Positions 12,205 to 23,180 of a stretch of DNA of 64,000 nt are shown here, in pieces. Location of the stretch: contig JASDFA010000010.1 of the NCBI GenBank assembly GCA_035772735.1, positions 28,831,501-28,895,500 of the forward strand, read 5' to 3'. Under the pieces are notes generated by a model. The model was not told the DNA's origin. It saw only the letters and a program-made list of their open reading frames with translations, and ran no database searches. Positions within the stretch are counted from its first letter, which is position 1. Each line of letters opens with the position of its first letter. Both the position numbers and the translations under genes were made by a program. Source of the stretch: Datura wrightii (taxonomy: Eukaryota > Streptophyta > Magnoliopsida > Solanales > Solanaceae).

Positions 12205-14333
12205 TGTTATACCCCCAGAACCCAAGGATCAGACCTGAAAGTTAAAACGGGGAAAAACTAAAAATTCACACCAGGTCACAGAACGACTCGTTAGGTGAGT
12301 CGAGAGGAGTGACCACGAGTCATGAGGCGACTCATGGTCAGCATGGTGCGGCAAGGCCTGGGAGACGAGGCCACGGGCTTGACCACGAGTCGTGATCAGA
12401 CCTCAAGACTCGGGAGGTCACCCATGGTCAACCCTTGAGGATTTTCAAATTTGGGATGGGCAGTGTAGGCCAAGGAAGGTGACCATGAGTCGTGATCTGA
12501 CCTCACGACTCATGAAGTCACCCGTAGGGTTCCCTTGGAGGTTTGGGTAGTGGACTCAACGGATCAATGCCACGAGTTGTGCATTGTGGCAAGGATCCGT
12601 TAGGTCCCTCCTGAGGACTAGGGACCAGAAATTCCTGCGTTTTAATAAGGGTGTTTTCGTAACTTCCTAAGTCCCTAAGGCCTAAACTACCTCATTTTGG
12701 ATATGTTTCTGAGTTAGATAAGATGGGTTAAGCCCTTTTTGCATGTCCGTTCTAATGCAAGGATTTTAGAGAGGTTTTTTGGGAGATTCAAGGCCTTCTT
12801 CCCCAAATTTTCATCTAATTCTTTGTGGGTGTTCAAGGAACTCTAAGTCCATCTATTCCCAGGTATTTAGTGTTTTAAAATGGGTTAAATTCTTACCCAC
12901 CCATGCCAAAATTTCAAGTTAATTCATGAATTCTCCTACTCAAATTCCATGGGGTTTTACCCAAAGCATGACAATGTGATTTCTCTCAATGGGTATGTTT
13001 TAATTACGTTTTAATCATTGAATTACGAATGATATGCAGGTTTTATTATTATTTTCTTTAATTCATGTTTCAAGCTTTTAAATTCAAAATGCCCATTTGA
13101 TTAAAGTTAATGGAAGTTATGATTTATGATGACTCTCTATAATTTGAGTTTATTGATGATAGAAAAGTATGATTTTCATGTCACCCATGTTTATGAGAAT
13201 ATTTTGAAAGAATTGAATATGATGAAGTATTGGGCAATGCCCACATGTTAAAGAATGATTTATGATTTATGAAGTGAATTACATTATCGATTTATGATGT
13301 TGGCTGATGAAAAGGGCCTTGATTCTTGCCTAAGCATGTTTTAAGGGGATCAATTATGATAAATGTTATATCTTAGACAATGAATTTTTATGCATGATGT
13401 TAATGATTTATGTATGAGCCTATATGCATGATTTTGGGAGCCGTGTCTGGCATCGAGCAGTCCGACATTCAAAGTCCTATGCCGATGTCTCATAACCACG
13501 TGTCACCGTGAGTTGTAAATAATATGATGTATTAATAATGATCCCCTCAAATGTGATATCACTCCTTATGCACGACCCTTGCCTGGCAAGCCAGGGTCGG
13601 CTCTGCGCACTTGAGCGAGACAGTAGGGCATCATGAAAGGCTCTACCATGATGGTTTCGGTTATGATGAGTCCTCCCATTGTTCCGTATGTTTTATGCAT
13701 TGTTATGTTTATGTTATTGGCTCAAGTTATGTTATGATAAATTTATTTACGATTATGATAATGAATGACTATGAAAGATTTGGAAGTCTTGAGCAATATG
13801 TTGTATTACGAAGATTTTGATGTAAGCATGATGTCCTTCTATTTGTGAGTTTACTTTACTTTTAAAATGTCAATTTTACTTACCTTGCATACTCAGTACT
13901 TTCCACGTACTGACCGCATACTTTCTATGGTGTATCGTTTCATGATACAGGGTTCGGATCTCAGGCTCATCCTCATCTTTAGTCCATCATAGCCTACGAT
14001 ATCAGCTTATTAGTGAGTCCTCATGTTCCGAGGGTCGTTTGACAAACTTTCCTGTTGATTATGTTTCAGTATTACTCAGGTTAGTTGGGGATGTTTTCCT
14101 ATCAACCCATCTTACGTATTAGAGGCTTTCGGACAAATGTGTAGTATTCAGCTAATGTAAATGTTTGGTATTTTCTGATGCTATGTCATGGTTACATTTT
14201 CGCGATGTTTTATGCTTAATATTTCGTTTAATTACACGAGATTAGTTGAATGCATGTGCCATGGATTGACTTGGGGTCTCTCGGGGTCCCTTGTCCCGTG
14301 TCTACGATCCGGGTGTACGTTCGGGTCGTGACA
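12205..14333 (+). repeat. Tekay-like 3' LTR (2129 bp)
   Basis: Starts TGTTATACCC after the purine tract and ends GGGTCGTGACA, the same ends as other LTRs here. The first 450 bp hold a cluster of odd palindromes of the form CACGA-S-TCGTG (about 12290-12600). A block at about 13868-13950 (ACCTTGCATACTC, CCACGTACTGACCGCATAC, TTTCATGATACAG) is conserved in the other Tekay-like LTRs. There are no genes inside it. Confidence 0.88.
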
Positions 14334-17238
14334 ACTAAAAACAACTATCAACATAAATGAGCAGAAGCTAACTGCAAGAGTCTAATAAGGAGTCATAAGA
14401 ACAATCGTAACAACACTTTGATACAATGCTCAATCTATCTAGACAAGTCTGAAAGCTTTTTACTAAACTGATAAGTTGTTGGGACAAGCCCTCAGCTAAC
14501 TCCTAAAATCTGAAAACTGAAACATAACAAAAATGTAAACATAAATCTTGTCCTCAGGAGATGAGAACTCACCACTAGCAGCTGAGATGGAATGAAGTGT
14601 ATCTAACAACGACGCTAAGTCTTGAAACCTAAACCTATATCATGAAACAATATAGCTCAAAAGGTGTGCGGACAGTATTTGGAATGTATTGAGCATGTGG
14701 GATAACATAAATACTTAAATATACAAATATACGATAAGGAAATAACAAAGTACATCGACATAACTGATGCAACATGCAACAATCCTCTTATGAGTCACAT
14801 ACGCACACACATACACACACATATATATATATGAAACTTTCTTTTGGATCTCATGTTCTGAAACATCATCGAACTCATGCATAAGGGTCAAGTTCTGAAC
14901 ATTTAATAAGAGCTGAACCTAAATCTAGCATCACACACTATGTTGGACAACTGCTGGTAACTGAGTTTGATTTTTATTATATTAAATCTGATGTAATCTG
15001 AAATCTGTGTAATACGGAACTGAATCATACTGATAACATAACTGAGGGAGTCATTCTCTTCTATGGAGGGATCCTGACTGAGCTAGGGATTCACCCTCTG
15101 CTATGGAGGATATCGACTGAGCTAGTGAGTCACTCTTTGCTATGGAGGATCTTGACTTAACTAGGGAGTCACTCTCTGCTATGGAGGATCCCGACTAAAC
15201 TAGGGAGTCACTCTCTGCTATGGAGGATCCCCACTAAACTAGGGAGTCACTCTCTGCTATGGAGGATCACATATTGACCAAGGGAGACATTCTCGACTAT
15301 GGAGAGTCCCTAGCTGACTAAAACATGAGGAGTACTGATCTGACATTTGTATATCTGTTCTATGCTACTACAGCTAGTCAGAAACATGAACATACACTGC
15401 TTTCTTCAAACAAAATTCATTTTGATAGGACTGGGGCTACTTTCTACTAACAACAGGCCCAATATTCTAAAACATCATTCTCATGCTTAATCATCATAAT
15501 TATCATCATGGAACCATATCAATATTTCATCAAAGGTATTACATTAGTGAGCATCTTTAGATTCACATCATGCATAATACTTTCACAACATTTAAGTTCC
15601 GGATTCATAGCTTTCAACATATATCATAGAGTCATTCATGATCCGTAGGATTAATTCATACCGTAACATGCGTACATTGATTCATATATTCTAGATTTAT
15701 GGAAATCCATATACTTAAATCATAACCCATACATTTACAACGAGATCATGGGAGAAGCATACATTTCCATTTTATAAGACCCATTTCAAGATTTGCCCTA
15801 ATTCAAGAGAAGGATGCATTTATTAATCAATTATTGTAGATTTACCTCATACCTAATCAATTCCATCGAAAACATAAGGAGAATACATATTTTAAATTCA
15901 TATAATCAATCCCATACACTCTAATCTCATCTCGACATATTTATCAAATAGCGCACTCTAACTATTAGGGAATTCTTACAATCTTCACATAATTTATACA
16001 TGGATGCGAATCATGGATTCAATTGATTGAATAATAATAAAACCCCTATCATCATTCAAGCCTTCCATGAGGAACAATCTAACATCATACATTTTCACTA
16101 TTTAGCACATAATTCAATACATTCAAATAGTTTATAATCACAATTAGCTCATAATTCTAGTGGCTTTTGGAATTCAAGAAAACATTGAAGAAATCACCCA
16201 TCAATTTAAACCCTAGGTCATGCTTTTCTTGAATAATTAAAATTGGGATTTTGATAAAATATTTTGGAGCACAAGGATGGAAGAATATCCTTGTTGGAAA
16301 ATCCTTATACCTACTTCAAAGAATCTCCCACTTGAACTTGACCTTGTAGTCTTTGAATAATCCCTTGAAGAATTCTTGAAACTTGAGAGAGCAGAGGAAG
16401 ATGGTTAAGAGAGTATCTTGAGAGAATGAGAGATTAGACTAGTAGAAACCCTTAAAAACATCCCAAATAATACTCAAAACGGTGTAGTTTAGAAATTAGG
16501 AACATAGGATTTTATGAAAACACTCCTAAAATTTCATAGGAAAAGGGACCCTGCCAGTCCTCACGAGGGACATCACGACTCGTGAGGTACTGGATGACTC
16601 ATGAGTCCAATCTGTGAAGTCTACTGGAATTTTTGCCAAATTAAACCACTAACGAGTCCCTTAATGATTCGTGAGGTGACTTAACGGGTCACTTGACCAG
16701 TCGTGAAGTCCTCTGTGAAAATGAAGTCTTCCAGCAATTTTGGCCACCTAACGGGTCACTTAACGAGTCATTAGGTGACTTAACGATTCACCTAATGAAT
16801 CGTTCTGTGATGCTAATGCAGTTTCACCGAATTGCTCATAGCTCTTTACTCCGAACTCCGATTGACGCAAGGTCGGATGCGTTGGGAAGAAGACTCAAAA
16901 GAATTCAATTTTATATATTGAATCACCCAAAAACACTTTGTAAAATGGGATATATAGTCGTCATAAGTTGACCCTTGCTAGAACTTGTACGAAAACTCAA
17001 TCGGTAAAAAAGGTTCTCAACTCAACTTTGTTCTAGAAGTTCCTTATGACCTTAATTTGCATCCATTTCACTTCTAACACTTGGGAATTGATATTAACAC
17101 CTAGTATCCATAGAATTCATTGGGATAGAACCTATCCATACATCTAGAACAGTTCTGAACTTAGCCCAAAAGTTCGGGACATTGAAATATCTCAACTCAC
17201 TAGTTTTTGATCTAGTCTTAGAGACTTTTGTGGTGTTA
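14334..17238 (-). repeat. Minus-strand LTR, truncated at left, target of the preceding element
   Basis: Read on the minus strand it begins TGTAACACCAC at 17238. It carries palindromes at about 16550-16810, a 39-bp tandem array at 15048-15310 and the usual downstream blocks (TCAGCTGAGGGCTTGTCCC-like sequence near 14490). Its end is missing because the plus-strand element abuts it at 14333/14334. The boundary at 17238 is less certain than others: no purine tract follows it. Confidence 0.65.
15048..15310 (-). repeat. 39-bp tandem repeat inside an LTR, about six to seven copies
   Basis: The word CTATGGAGGATC returns every 39 bp (for example at about 15180 and 15219), together with GAGTCACTCTC and CTAGGGAGTC. 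Inner copies are nearly identical and outer copies diverge, which is the usual gradient for tandem arrays grown by slippage or unequal exchange. Confidence 0.9.
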
Positions 17239-18074
17239 CACATTCTCATAACATTCTCAGTGAATCAATCTTCTTACATATGAACAAAATTGGCGCTGCC
17301 TATGGAACCACTTGTCCTGATGAATACTTTCTCTAATAGATCTTTCTATTGTTCTTTCAATTCCTTTAGTTCTGTAGGACCCATTTCATATAGAGGAAAA
17401 GATATCAGCTGCATACGTGGAAGCAAATCAATACCAAAAGCAATCTCCTTTTTTGGAGGAATACCTTTCAAGTCATTTAGAAACACATCTAGGAACTTAT
17501 TAACCATTGGAATTTACTAGGAACCAATGGCTCTACATTTGTGTCCCAGAATCGAACACGTGATATAAACACCCTTTCTCAATCATCTTCTGTGCCTTAA
17601 GATAGAAAATAAACCTACTTTTTGGTGTTGCTGAAATGCCATCCGACTCTAGGATCGACTCACTTGGAAACTAAATTTGGACAATCTTGGTATTACAATT
17701 TACATTAGCATAAGAAGAAGCCAACCAATCTATGCCTATAACCACGTCAAAATCGAGCAAACTTAGGTCTACCAAATTTGTCAAAGTGGGAAGGTTATGA
17801 ATCATTATTGTACAAGCTCCATATACCCTTCTAGCTATAATTGGCTCACCGACTAGCATAGACACATCAAAAAGACTCAGCAAAAATTCTATCTTTAATT
17901 GGAATTTATTAGAAATAAGAGGGGTAACATATGACAAAGTGGATCCAAGAGTATATATGCGATTCTGACTGCTTCCTAAATTGAAAACTCCCCTATCCCT
18001 ACCTGTACTTATAGGAGCCTATGATTTGTCCCCTAAAGGACATGAACCAGATGACAATGTTTGCAGATGAACCT
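17239..18074 (-). pseudogene. Gypsy gag/protease remnant with RT start, internally deleted
   Basis: On the minus strand, a protease is seen in 17671-17937 with LGSTLSYVTPLISNKF and VDLSLLDFDVVIGIDWLASSYANVNC. It is followed by the protease-RT linker (FLNDLKGIPPKKEIAFGIDLLP, 17400-17500) and the first RT residues near 17290. It then runs straight into the LTR at 17238, so nearly all of RT, RNase H and integrase are deleted. The first catalytic motif reads T-LGST where D-x-GST/A is expected, so the catalytic aspartate is lost. The upstream end is cut by the insertion of the next element at 18075. Confidence 0.75.
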
Positions 18075-20345
18075 TGTCACAACCCGAACGTAGACCTGGA
18101 TCGTAACACGAGACAAGGAGCTCCGAGAGACTCTAAGTCGACCCATGGAATGAACATTCATCTAACTCCATATCATTAAAGCAGAATAATTAACTTAACA
18201 ATATAGCAGAAGAATAAACATAACATAACATGATAAGCAGAACGTTCTACTTACATAACAACTGAGTACTACATGTAGTCTGAAAGCCTCTATTGTATAA
18301 AATGGGTTGATAGGACAACATCCCCAACTAACACGACAAAAACTGAAAACTAAAAGAAACATCAAAATCTGAAACATATGGTCCTCGGAGAATGAGGACT
18401 CACCAAGAATATGGATGCTAAACACTCTATGATGGACTACTGACGGTGTTGGATCTGAAGATCGGAGCCTGTATCATTAAACAATACAACATAGAGTATG
18501 CGGTCAGTACGTGAAATGTACCGAGTATGCAAGGTAAGTAAAATGGACATTTTAAAATACATAAAATCTTATAAATGATCATAAGTGTGGGAAAACATGA
18601 TTGTATCATAAATATCATAAGATAATATAAAGCTCAAGGTTTCAAATCATTCGTAAACCATTCATTATCATAGTCATAAGAAGAAATTCATTAAATCATC
18701 AATTGAGCCATATAACATAAACATAACAATGCATAAAATATGCAAAAAAATGGGAGGACTCGTCATAACCGACACCACCATAATAGAGCCTTATATGATG
18801 CCCTAACTATCTCATTCAAGTGGGTAGAGTCGCCCTTGGCTTGCCAGGCAAGGGACGTGCATTATGTGATATCACGAAAGAAGGGATCATTAACATTGTA
18901 ATGTATCAATATAAACCTACAGTGGCACGTAGTTATGAGACACCGGCGCAGTCCTTCGAACACCAGGCTACTCAGTGCTAGAGACTGCTCCCAGAAACAT
19001 ACACATTAGGCTCGTATGAAAAATCAATAACATCATTCATCGAGATTCATGGATAAATAAACATTTACATCATTGATGCTCATTAAATACATGATTAGCC
19101 AAGAATCAAGGGCCCTTTAGTCGGCCAACATCATAAATCGATAATAATAAGATCCATTTCATAAATCGTAACTCATTCTTGAACATGTGGGCATTGCAAC
19201 ATACTTTACCATGATTGGAAATACTCAATTCATTGGAAAGTTGATTATAAATATGGGTAACTTGAAAACATGCTTTTTATAATCAATAATTCATCATACA
19301 TGGACATCCATCATAAACTTTGACTTTGATGAACTTTTCATAAATGGGAATTTTAACTTGTAAAACTTGAAACATGAGTTTTAATGATAAACAATATAAA
19401 ACTTGCCCATACTTCGTAATTCAATAATAGTAACTCAATTAGATCAAGCCCATGTAGAGAGATCAAAATATCATGCATTGGGTAAAACCCCCATAGAATT
19501 TAGATAGGAAATTTCATGAATTGAAAGGGATTGGGCATGGGTATGAAAGGACTCACCCATTGATAACCCTACATACCTGGTTATGACTGATTCTAACACT
19601 TTCTTGAATGCCCAAGAAGGAATTGAAGAAAGACCTTGAAGGATTGCCTTGATCACCCCTCTAGACTATTACTCTTGCATGCATGAATATGAAAATGGTC
19701 TAAAATGAAATTAACCCCTTTAAAAGTCATTATTTATAAATCAAAACAACGTAGTTTAGGCCTTAGGTTCTTAGGAATTATGAAAAAGCCCTTACTAAAT
19801 TCGCAGACTTTAACTGCCAGATGGTCCCAATGAGGGACCTAACGACTCGTCATCACGGGTCACGACTCGTGGCTTAGTCCGTCAAGTTCAATGTTTCTCA
19901 AGTCTATTGGGCTCCTAACGGGAGACTTAATGACTCGTTACCTGGTGACCACGACTTGTGCTCACCACTCGTGATGTGCACTTCCTCATCCTCAAATAAA
20001 ATTTTCCTACTTTTTCACAACTCATTCCATGAATCATAGGGTCAGACCACGATTCATAGGGTCCTCCCGTTAAGTACACTGTCTTTCTCCTCTTTTCTCA
20101 AACACCACTCCCCGCGACTGACCTAACGAGTCATGGGGCTGGACCATGACTCATGGTCACACCCATTGGGATCTCATTTTCCAAACTTCGATTTCATCCT
20201 TTGGGCCACACTACGAGTCACATCATGACTCGTGGATGCTCTTCACGGGTCACCTCACGCCCCGTTCTATGCTTGATGGCAGATTTTATGTTTTTTTGTT
20301 TATTTCAACTCCCAGGTCTGATCTTTGGGCTTTCGGGGTATAACA
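18075..20345 (-). repeat. Tekay-like 3' LTR (2271 bp)
   Basis: On the minus strand it starts TGTTATACCCCGAAAG at 20345 and ends GGGTTGTGACA at 18075. The upstream end (19830-20270) is rich in odd palindromes, including the perfect GACCATGA-C-TCATGGTC at 20142-20158. The conserved block with CGTACTGACCGCATAC is at about 18480-18545. No gene inside. Confidence 0.87.
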
Positions 20346-20589
20346 ATATCTCCCTCTTGGGAACATTCATCCATGAATGTTGGAAAACATACAGAAAAAT
20401 AGAGAAATGCAATCATCATATTCAAATACTGATCATTTAAGTCGAAAACTGACGGAATGACTATCTCCGATTCAAGCTACATAACTAACTAAATTCACGA
20501 ACCATACATACATCCACATATATAAAAGAAACATGGGCACATAAGCTAAACATGAAAACTAAATAAGGTTTGAGAGAAAAACTGATTCC

Positions 20590-23180
20590 TCAAGCCGGAA
20601 CTGCGCCGGTAGAGAATAAATGTGGGTATTTATCTATCATATCCGCTTCAGCTTCCCACGTAGCTCCTTCAATATGTAGATTCTTCCATAAAATCTTGAC
20701 TGAAGATACCTCCTTGTTCCTTAGCCTTTGAACTAGATGATCCAGTATTTCTACCGGAACCTCCTCATAAGTAAGGCTGTCTTTCACACCAACACTGTCC
20801 ACCGAGACAACTAGAGCTGGATCACCCAAACACTTCCTTAGGAGTAACACATGAAAGACAGGATGCACGGATGCTAATTCTGAGGGCAACTCCAATTCGT
20901 ATGCTACCTTGCCAACCCATTTCACAATCTGATAGGGGCCAACATAACGAGGGCTGAGTTTTCCTTCTTTCCAAACTGCATCACCCCCTTCATAGGAGAT
21001 ACCATCAGAAACACCCAATCCTCAAGTTCAAATTCTAATTCTCTCCTTCTCGCGTCGAAATAGGACTTTTGGCGACTTTGAGAAGTTTTCAACCTATCCC
21101 TTATCAACTGAACCTTCCCCATAGATTCATGAACTGAATCTGGTCCAACCATCGCTGCTTCACCAACCTCAAACCAATCAATGGGAGATCTACACCTCCG
21201 CCTATAGAGAACCTCAAATGGGGCCATTTGGGTGCTGGAATCATAGCTGTTATTGTATGAAAACTCGATAAGAGGAAAGTGCTTACCCCATCTACCTTTG
21301 AAGTCAATCACACATGCTCTCAATATGTCATCGAGAGTTTGACTGGTAGAAAATGAGCAGCCTTGGTCAACCTATCTACCACAACCCAAATGGATTCATA
21401 TTGTCGATGAGTACGAGGTAGACTTGTGATGAAATCCATATTAATTTCTTCCCACTTCCAAGTAGGAATATTGATGTCCTGAAACACACTCCCCGGTCTC
21501 TGATGCTCAACCTTTACTTGTTGACTGTTTGGACACTTAGCTATGAATTCTGTAATATCCTTCTTTATGCCGTTCCACCAGTAGATTTCCCGTATGTCAC
21601 GGTACATCTTGGTGGCACCTGGATGGATAGGATACCTGGATCCATGAGCCTCATGCAATATCCGGCTCCTCAAATCGTCAACATCCGAAACACATAGGCA
21701 ACCCTTGTACCGAAGCACCCTATCTACCCCTTTGGAGAAGACCTCTACCTTTTGATTTTTAACGGCTTCCTTCAACTTTACCATAATCAGGTCCTAATCT
21801 TGTCTAGATTTTACATTAGTCACCAAGGAAGATTTTGATCCATTCTAAACAACAACACCGCCATCAGTCATGTCAACCAACCTAACTCCCAACCTTGCGA
21901 GTCGATGCACATCCTTCACCAGCTCTTTCTTCCCTTCACCCACATGGGACACACTCCATAGAGAGTCTACTAAGGGTGTCTGCTACTACATTGGCCTTAC
22001 CCGAATGGTAAATCACACTCATATGGTAGTCCTTAAATAACACTAACCACCTCCTTTGCCGAAGATTGAGGTCCTTCTAGGTAAAAACACATGTTTCAAT
22101 CTCTAAATGTCCATGAACACATCCACATGGACCCCATACAAATAATGTTTCCATATCTTCAAGGTGAATACCACCGCGGCCAATTAAAGATCATGGGTAA
22201 GTAGTTCTTCTCATGAACTTTTAGCTATCTAGAGGCGTATGCTATACCTTTCTTGTGCTGCATCAATACACACCCATGTCCGATCCTTGAAGCATCACAA
22301 TACACTACGAACCCATCGGTACCCTCGGGTAGGGTCAACACCGGTGTTGAGGTAAGTCGAGTCTTCAACTCTTGGAAGCTTCTCACAAGCCTCTGACCAT
22401 TGGAATTTCACCTTCTTCTGGGTCAATTTGGTCAAAAGTGATGCAATCGATGAGAAACCTTCAACAAATCTCCTATAATATCTAGCTAAACCCAAGAAGC
22501 TCCGAATATCAGAAGGATTCATAGGTCTGGGCTAATTCTTCACCGCTTCTATTTTCTGAAAGTCCTCCTGAATGCCCTCACTTGATACCACATGGTCCAA
22601 AAATGCCACAGAGTTCAACCAAAACTCACACTTGCTGAATTTAGCATATAATTGGTGATCCTTGAGGGTCTATAGCACCACCCTCAAATGAGCAGCATGC
22701 TCCTCCTCGCTCCGAGAGTATATCAGGATGTCATTGATGAACACAATCATGTACATGTCAAGGTATGGCTTAAACACCCTACTCATCAAGTCCATAAAAG
22801 CTGCAGGAGCATTCGTTAGTCCAAAAGACACAACTACAAACTTATAATGACCATACCGCATTCCTGAAGGCTATCTTCGGGACGTCCCTCTCCCGAACTC
22901 TGAGCTGAATACCAGAATCTGAGATCTATCTTCAATAAACAATTGGCACCATGAAGATGGTCAAATAAATCATCAATCCTTGATAGAGAATACCTGTTCT
23001 TGATGGTGACTTTGTTCAATTACCGATAATCAATGCAGATCCGAAGGGAACAATCTTTATATCGGACCAATAAGACTGGTGCACCCCATGAAGACTTGCT
23101 CGATCTAATGAAACTCTTATCTAACAGGTCCTTCAACTATTCCTTCAACTCCTTTAGCTCTGTTGGAGCCATTCTGCAAG
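20590..23180 (-). pseudogene. pol: Tekay-like pol: RT, RNase H, integrase with core deletion, chromodomain
   Basis: From right to left: RT fingers near 23100-22900, palm motif VVVSFGLTNAPAAF and catalytic FINDILIYS near 22730 (the first Asp of FIDD is now Asn), RNase H around 22350-22000, integrase zinc module (LHEAHGSRYPIHPGATKMYRD and AKCPNS, the last Cys replaced by Ser) and then the catalytic core. Near 21325-21345 the frame jumps from AAHFLPVK directly to LRACVIDFKG, so about 200 bp are missing, including the second Asp and the Glu of the D,D,E triad. The tail 20590-21018 has WVFLMVSPMKGV and a chromodomain-like end KYPHLFSTGAVPA. Integration by this copy is impossible. Confidence 0.9.

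Larger units (their letters stand above)
8623..14333 (+). mobile_element. Tekay-like chromovirus, 3' part, interrupted by the Athila insertion
   Basis: The protease reading frame resumes at 8623-8627 (AGCCA, the probable target-duplication copy) and is followed by RT, RNase H, integrase, chromodomain, a purine tract and a 3' LTR ending at 14333. The 5' half lies beyond the window on the other side of the Athila element. The 3' LTR abuts a minus-strand LTR fragment, its own target. Confidence 0.9.
18075..23180 (-). mobile_element. Tekay-like chromovirus, 3' LTR and pol only
   Basis: It consists of a complete 3' LTR (18075-20345), a purine tract and pol up to the start of RT. Protease, gag and 5' LTR are missing: near 23180 the reading frame stops at the residues preceding RT and joins AT-rich sequence of another element. 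The outer flank is AACCT (18070-18074) but no partner copy survives. Confidence 0.88.

Noticed and set aside
14334..14340. Target duplication ACTAA after the + strand LTR
   Set aside because: The other flank is outside the window, so it cannot be tested.
15048..15310. CRISPR-like array
   Set aside because: The repeats are contiguous without unique spacers, in a plant LTR; it is an ordinary tandem repeat.
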